A stretch of DNA of 64,000 nucleotides from Alistipes sp. Lineage in GTDB: Bacteria; Bacteroidota; Bacteroidia; Bacteroidales; Rikenellaceae. The notes below the pieces were generated by a model. The model was not told where the DNA came from. It saw only the letters and a program-made list of their open reading frames with translations, and searched no databases. The translations under genes and the position numbers were made by a program. The stretch covers positions 1 through 64,000 of the forward strand of contig JAGBWD010000022.1 in the NCBI GenBank assembly GCA_017629985.1. Reading direction: 5' to 3'. Positions 59,391 to 64,000 of the stretch are shown piece by piece; within the stretch, counting starts at the first letter, position 1; every line of letters starts with the position of its first letter.

Positions 59391-61943
59391 ATGGGTCAAA
59401 AGTCTAATAATGAGCAACTTCATGTCGTAGCGTATGAAGATGCAGTTGCAGCCTCTAGGGAGTATTTCCAGGGTGATGAGCTTGCCGCACAGGTTTGGGT
59501 TAGCAAGTATGCCTTGAAGGACTCTTTTGGTAAGATATATGAGTCTACGCCAGAGGATATGCACCACCGTATCGCCAGCGAGTTGGCACGTATCGAGGGT
59601 AACTATCCTAATTCGCTAGGTCATGATGAGATTTTCGAGCTTCTCGACCACTTCCGTTATGTCATCCCACAGGGTGGCCCTATGACGGGTATTGGTAACA
59701 ATCTTCAGGTGGCATCACTCTCTAACTGTTTTGTAATCGGTCATAAGAATCCTGCGGACTCTTATGGAGGTATCTTCCGTATGGATGAGGAGCAGGTGCA
59801 GCTTATGAAGCGCCGTGGTGGTGTAGGTCACGACCTCTCACACATCCGTCCTACAGGAAGCCCTGTTCTTAACTCGGCACTCACCTCAACAGGTATTGTG
59901 CCATTTATGGAGCGCTACTCAAACTCTACACGCGAGGTTGCGCAGGATGGTCGCCGTGGTGCGCTCATGCTCTCACTCCTTATCAAGCACCCTGACGCCG
60001 AGCATTTCATCGATGCAAAGGTCGATACAGGAAAGGTTACAGGTGCGAACGTATCTATTAAGATTGACGATGAGTTTATGCGTGCAGCAGTGGCTGGAGT
60101 ACCTTATCGTCAGCAGTTCCCTATTGGTTCGGACAACCCAACTATTGCTCGCGATATAGATGCCAAGAAGCTCTGGGATAAGATTATCCACAACGCTTGG
60201 AAGTCTGCCGAGCCTGGTGTGTTGTTCTGGGATACTATCATTCGTGAGAGTGTTCCTGATTGCTACGCTGATGAGGGCTTCCGCACAGTCTCTACAAACC
60301 CTTGTGGCGAGATTCCTCTCTGCCCTTATGATAGCTGCCGTTTGTTGGCGTTGAACCTTTTGAGCTATGTTGAGGCACCTTTTACCAAGGATGCAAAGTT
60401 CAACTTCGACCTCTTTAAGAGCCATGTGGCAAAGGCTATGCGCTTGATGGATGATATCATCGACCTTGAGCTTGAGAAGGTAGACCTTATCATCTCGAAG
60501 ATTGCCTCTGACCCAGAGGATGACGATGTTCGCCGCGTAGAGCTTGAGCTATGGCACAAGATACGTACTATGGCACTTAAGGGTCGCCGTACAGGTCTTG
60601 GTATCACTGCCGAGGGTGATATGTTGGCAGCTCTAGGTCTCCGCTACGGCTCGGATGAGGCTATTGAGTTTGCTGTTAATGTACATAAGACCTTGGCTGT
60701 TGAGGCATACCGTGCTTCAGTTACTATGGCCAAGGAGCGTGGTGCCTTCGGTGTCTTCAACTTTGAGAAGGAGCAGGGTAACCCTATGATTGAGCGTATC
60801 TGCGAGGCAGCTCCAGAGTTGCGCGAGGAGATGGCAAAGTATGGTCGCCGTAATATCGCTATGCTCACCATCGCCCCTACGGGTACTACATCGCTAATGT
60901 CGCAGACAACATCAGGTATTGAGCCTGTCTTCCGCCCTGTCTATAAGCGCCGCCGTAAGATTAACCCATCGGATAAGGATCAGACCGCTACATTTGTGGA
61001 TGAGACTGGCGAGAAGTTCGTGGAGTACTACGTCTTCCACCACCAGTTTGTGAAGTGGCTCGAGATAAATGGCTACGACACCACAAAGCTTCAGAATATC
61101 TCGGAGGAGGAGCTTGAGAAGTGGCTCAAGGCATCGCCATACTACCACGCCACAGCAAACGACATCGACTGGGTTGCAAAGGTGAAGATGCAGGGCGCTA
61201 TACAGAAGTGGGTAGACCACTCTATCTCTGTTACTGTGAACCTCCCTAACGAGGTTACCGAGGAGCTTGTTGCCGATGTATACCGCACAGCGTGGGAGTC
61301 AGGATGTAAGGGTATCACCGTATATCGTGATGGCTGCCGCGATGGCGTGCTTCTCGATATCAAGTCAAAGGATGGTGCGAAGAAGAGTTGCTCTAGCGAG
61401 CAGTCTATACGCCGCCCAGAGTCTATCCCTGCCGATATCGTACGTTTCAAGAATGGCAAGGAGGATTGGATTGCCTTTGTTGGTAAGCAGGATGACCGTC
61501 CTTATGAGATCTTCACCGGAAAGATTGAGGAGGATGCTATGTATATCCCAAAGACTATCACACATGGTAATATCCTTAAGGTTACCGAGGCTAATGGCAC
61601 CAAGCGTTACGACTTCCAGTATCAGGACCGCTATGGTTATATCAACACCATTGGAGGTATCTCACGTCTCTTCGATGAGGAGTTCTGGAACTATGCAAAA
61701 CTCATCTCGGGTGTTCTTCGCTATGGCATGCCTATCGATAAGGTGGTGCAGCTTGTGGATGGCCTTCACCTCGATTCGGAAACCATCAACACATGGAAGA
61801 ATGGCGTGGAGCGCGCCTTGAAGCAGTATATCAAGGATGGTACCCGTGGTAAGGGCCGTTGCCCACAGTGTGGCCAGGAGAATATGGCATACCAGAATGG
61901 CTGCTTGACATGTATGGCATGTGGCTACTCTAAATGTAACTAA
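59391..61943 (+). CDS. nrdJ: Adenosylcobalamin-dependent (class II) ribonucleotide reductase
   Basis: 850 residues. Catalytic Cys residues in VASLSNCFVIG (early) and STNPCGEIPLCPYDSC (about 303). Landmarks MKRRGGVGHDLSHIRPTGSP, TIAPTGTTSLMSQTTSGIEPVF. C-terminal Cys motif CPQCGQENMAYQNGCLTCMACGYSKC is typical of B12-dependent enzymes in Bacteroidota. Turns ribonucleotides into deoxyribonucleotides with or without oxygen. Requires adenosylcobalamin; no B12 synthesis or uptake gene is in the window. Single gene, own weak promoter and a strong terminator. Confidence 0.93.
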   Translation: MGQKSNNEQLHVVAYEDAVAASREYFQGDELAAQVWVSKYALKDSFGKIYESTPEDMHHRIASELARIEGNYPNSLGHDEIFELLDHFRYVIPQGGPMTGIGNNLQVASLSNCFVIGHKNPADSYGGIFRMDEEQVQLMKRRGGVGHDLSHIRPTGSPVLNSALTSTGIVPFMERYSNSTREVAQDGRRGALMLSLLIKHPDAEHFIDAKVDTGKVTGANVSIKIDDEFMRAAVAGVPYRQQFPIGSDNPTIARDIDAKKLWDKIIHNAWKSAEPGVLFWDTIIRESVPDCYADEGFRTVSTNPCGEIPLCPYDSCRLLALNLLSYVEAPFTKDAKFNFDLFKSHVAKAMRLMDDIIDLELEKVDLIISKIASDPEDDDVRRVELELWHKIRTMALKGRRTGLGITAEGDMLAALGLRYGSDEAIEFAVNVHKTLAVEAYRASVTMAKERGAFGVFNFEKEQGNPMIERICEAAPELREEMAKYGRRNIAMLTIAPTGTTSLMSQTTSGIEPVFRPVYKRRRKINPSDKDQTATFVDETGEKFVEYYVFHHQFVKWLEINGYDTTKLQNISEEELEKWLKASPYYHATANDIDWVAKVKMQGAIQKWVDHSISVTVNLPNEVTEELVADVYRTAWESGCKGITVYRDGCRDGVLLDIKSKDGAKKSCSSEQSIRRPESIPADIVRFKNGKEDWIAFVGKQDDRPYEIFTGKIEEDAMYIPKTITHGNILKVTEANGTKRYDFQYQDRYGYINTIGGISRLFDEEFWNYAKLISGVLRYGMPIDKVVQLVDGLHLDSETINTWKNGVERALKQYIKDGTRGKGRCPQCGQENMAYQNGCLTCMACGYSKCN

Positions 61944-61988
61944 TATAGCTGCTGTAGGCTACACTCTGTAGCTTATTGCACGAAGCAA

Positions 61989-62029
61989 CGATCCTCGGGG
62001 AGTATCACTCTCCGAGGATCGCTCTTTTA
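61989..62029 (+). terminator. Terminator of nrdJ
   Basis: A 15-base stem with one mismatch (61989-62003 with 62007-62021, loop atc) followed by ctcttttat. Confidence 0.75.
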
Positions 62030-62054
62030 TGTCCGTGTGGGTTATGTTATGAAA

Positions 62055-62083
62055 AACCCCAAAAGCTCGAAACTTTTGGGGTT
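62055..62083 (-). terminator. Terminator of the right-edge lipoprotein gene
   Basis: An 11-base perfect stem (62055-62065 with 62073-62083, 7-base loop); in the minus RNA it is followed by tttttcat. Confidence 0.7.
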
Positions 62084-62125
62084 ACTTCATTGTTAGGCGG
62101 CGCTAACACAAACGCTATCTGTAGC

Positions 62126-64000
62126 CTATATCTTTAGGCGTAGGTCGATGCTCGAACGTGCTGCGCTCTGTGTCTCCACCTCGTAGCCCAACTTGCCGAG
62201 AAGCTCGTTGATGTCGCGTGTGCCATTGTCAAACGAGTATGAGAATGGCTCTGATACCCACATCTCGCTGTAGTTACCCTTGTAGTCCATGGCTACAGCA
62301 CATATAATATATAGCTTGTCGTTCTCGCCAGTAAATAGACAGCTGCGAGGAGATACGTATGCGCATACATCGGCCTTGATAGCCTCCATGCCTGCGGTCA
62401 CAAGCTCCGAGGCGTTGTATATGTTCATAAATACATTGCCCTCCTCAACCTCTGTCTCTATCTCTGCGCACATAGCATACCAGCCCATAGGCTCAAACAT
62501 GCCATAGTTGTAGAAGTCATCGGGCTCTGCTGCCTCGAGAGCTGTGAGGCTATATGGGCCTGTGATGTTTACACCAAGCACGTCATTTTCGCACTCTCCC
62601 TCCTCATCGGTCTTGAACTCGTAGGTAAATAGCTCGGTGGTGACAACACCTCCGTAGTATCCAAATGCCAAGGCTACATATTCGGTGTTAGGCTCCAAGC
62701 CTACGATGTTGCTCTCTATTGTTCCGCGGTAGGTATTTCCCGATAGGTCGTAGCCAAGCAACCATCTGATGATCTCGTCATTATTGGTGTAAGGGATGTC
62801 GCTCTTACGGAGGAACGTAGCAACGTATGGCTCGTCAGATGATGGTGTGATGGTGATATCTGCAACACGAACATAGCAGTTCTCAACCTTAAACTCTATG
62901 GTCATGTCGGATGCCTCAACCTCCTCGGTGCGGAAGTGTGTGACGTATGGCTTTGTGGTCACCTGTGGTAGGCCATCAACCATCTCTATACCATAGAATA
63001 TCATGCAGTATTCGGTATCCGATAGGCGCTCCTCGGAGTATGAGTCGGGGCCTTCGAGACACATCACCTCCAATAGATACTCTGCCGAGTATCCCGACTG
63101 CATATATAGGTTGATAAGGCCAATCCACGAGTTTGCTACCTGCTTGCAGTACTCCTCATCAGGGGTCTCACCCTTGTCGAGATACATGTAGTCGCCCTCG
63201 GCAAATATCTCGATGTAGTACTTACCATCCCAATTTAGTGGTGTAAACTCATAGGTAGCTTTAGGGCCATCAACGGTAATATCTACATCAAACTCTATGT
63301 CGCTGAATACGTTTGTAGGGAGGACTACAATCTCGTGTGACACTGCCGAGGCAAGGGTGTAGTCACTACCATCCTCGTTGAACTCAATAGCGTAGGCATA
63401 TAGGACATACTCTCTGTCGGGTACCATACCTGTCCATGTGACGTTGGTCTCGCCAACAAAGGCAATCTGATTGAGGTATAGGAACTGCTCGATGTTTGTC
63501 ACATCATACTCTGCAGCCCAGCTTGTGTAGGTGTTGTAGTCATCCTCAAACAGCTCACGCTCGTTTGTTATCTGGCTTGCTAGGAGGTAATCCTTCTCGG
63601 CCATATATACAATATAAGGTGTATCCTCGTCAGAGGGGTAGAGCTTTGTTGTGCAGCTTGTGGTCTTGATGTCGCATATCTCAAACACGAAGGTTAGGGC
63701 ATCGCTAGCCGATTGTGTTATCTTTATTGTCTGCATGCTGTAGTTTGGATAGCGAACAGCCACGGTAGCCTCACGACTCTTGTTTGTGAGGTTTTTCAGT
63801 ACGGTGAAGTATAGATGGCTGTCAAGGGTGTGAATATCCTCAATCCATGTCACATCAGCCTCGGCAACGATATCGATGCCGTTGATGCCATTGAGGATGG
63901 TGTAGCCAATATCTACCTGACCACCATTGCCATCTATCGTAATCTCTCGCTTGTCGAGGGTTACCTCAAGTTCGGTGCTAACCTCCTCAACCTTGGGGCT
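62126..64000 (-). CDS. BACON-domain surface protein, N-terminus beyond window
   Basis: Reading frame open from base 64000, so the protein is cut by the right edge; 624 residues are visible. The GTG at 63853 is an internal Val codon, not a start. The first visible 100 residues match a BACON domain (Bacteroidetes-associated, often N-terminal): VDIGYTILNG, DVTWIEDI, LYFTVLKNLTNKSREATV, QTIKITQSA. Then come repeated Ig/fibronectin-like modules (VTWTGMVPDREYVLYAYA, IVGLEPNTEYVALAF). No catalytic residue is evident. Probably a surface lipoprotein binding glycan, but the signal peptide is outside the view. Ended by the minus-strand terminator at 62055-62083. Confidence 0.7.
   Translation of the reverse strand, partial: SPKVEEVSTELEVTLDKREITIDGNGGQVDIGYTILNGINGIDIVAEADVTWIEDIHTLDSHLYFTVLKNLTNKSREATVAVRYPNYSMQTIKITQSASDALTFVFEICDIKTTSCTTKLYPSDEDTPYIVYMAEKDYLLASQITNERELFEDDYNTYTSWAAEYDVTNIEQFLYLNQIAFVGETNVTWTGMVPDREYVLYAYAIEFNEDGSDYTLASAVSHEIVVLPTNVFSDIEFDVDITVDGPKATYEFTPLNWDGKYYIEIFAEGDYMYLDKGETPDEEYCKQVANSWIGLINLYMQSGYSAEYLLEVMCLEGPDSYSEERLSDTEYCMIFYGIEMVDGLPQVTTKPYVTHFRTEEVEASDMTIEFKVENCYVRVADITITPSSDEPYVATFLRKSDIPYTNNDEIIRWLLGYDLSGNTYRGTIESNIVGLEPNTEYVALAFGYYGGVVTTELFTYEFKTDEEGECENDVLGVNITGPYSLTALEAAEPDDFYNYGMFEPMGWYAMCAEIETEVEEGNVFMNIYNASELVTAGMEAIKADVCAYVSPRSCLFTGENDKLYIICAVAMDYKGNYSEMWVSEPFSYSFDNGTRDINELLGKLGYEVETQSAARSSIDLRLKI

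Noticed and set aside
61267-61821. A 184-codon plus-strand frame inside nrdJ
   Set aside because: Basic, Ser-rich sequence typical of a shifted reading of a true gene; the nrdJ frame is fully supported through its C-terminal Cys motif.
1-64000. tRNA genes, rRNA genes, CRISPR arrays, insertion sequences or prophage
   Set aside because: No cloverleaf, rRNA core sequence, regular spaced repeats, transposase or phage structural genes were seen on either strand.

Overview
The window looks like a stretch of chromosome from a Bacteroidota, order Bacteroidales. Evidence: lipoproteins of the fimbrillin, DUF4493, PCMD and BACON families; a TonB receptor with an N-terminal carboxypeptidase-D-like domain; A-rich leaders with few Shine-Dalgarno sites; and promoters of the Bacteroidota type (TTG or TTTG, 19-21 bases, then TAnnTTTG). 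Menaquinone synthesis by the futalosine route (mqnC, mqnB, mqnD) and near-balanced base composition suggest an Alistipes/Rikenellaceae-like lineage, but this is a guess. There are no rRNA or tRNA genes, CRISPR arrays, transposases or phage genes. Most of the window is ordinary chromosome, with accessory surface loci at both ends. Layout, left to right. (1) 3-9659 (+): a seven-gene surface locus: a fimbrillin-like lipoprotein cut by the window edge, three DUF4493-type lipoproteins (one with a C-terminal PCMD domain), two paralogous small outer-membrane barrels and a second PCMD lipoprotein. A small inverted-repeat element and a terminator follow. (2) 9882-11737 (-): a Stealth-family sugar-phosphate transferase and an LpxL-like acyltransferase. 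They are divergent from lnt-folC (11877-14810, +), with two canonical promoters back to back. (3) 14901-21013 (-): glutaminyl cyclase, homocysteine methyltransferase domain, M20 amidohydrolase, rnr and mqnC. (4) birA and gcvH (+), then a minus-strand group recQ, RNase D-like exonuclease, rlmI and two small envelope proteins (22446-27340). (5) 27475-30704 (+): a metal-handling operon: a His/Cys-rich small protein, a TonB receptor with a Cys cluster next to the plug, and a periplasmic HMA protein. (6) 30779-43767 (-): rsmH-ftsL-ftsI-murE-mraY-murD-ftsW, running directly into an S4-domain protein, leuS and a short FNT-type channel. This is a dcw cluster without mraZ, murG, murC or ftsQAZ. (7) 44037-50689: ROK glucokinase (-), then polyprenyl synthase, U32 peptidase, aminopeptidase P and fhs (+). 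(8) 50690-52487: a strikingly structured intergenic RNA candidate, then mqnB, a tiny membrane protein and mqnD. (9) 52631-59176 (+): two tandem Na+/Ca2+ exchangers, a zinc metallopeptidase, and an SGNH/MBOAT/PAP2 group that looks like an envelope O-acylation module. (10) nrdJ (class II ribonucleotide reductase), then the C-terminal part of a BACON-type lipoprotein (-) cut by the right edge. Functional themes are envelope construction (peptidoglycan, lipoprotein and lipid A acylation, surface adhesin-like proteins, O-acylation), menaquinone and one-carbon cofactor metabolism, and metal traffic. The parts least explained by known biology are the DUF4493/PCMD/barrel locus, the His/Cys-rich metal operon and the nested-stem intergenic element at 50682-50816.
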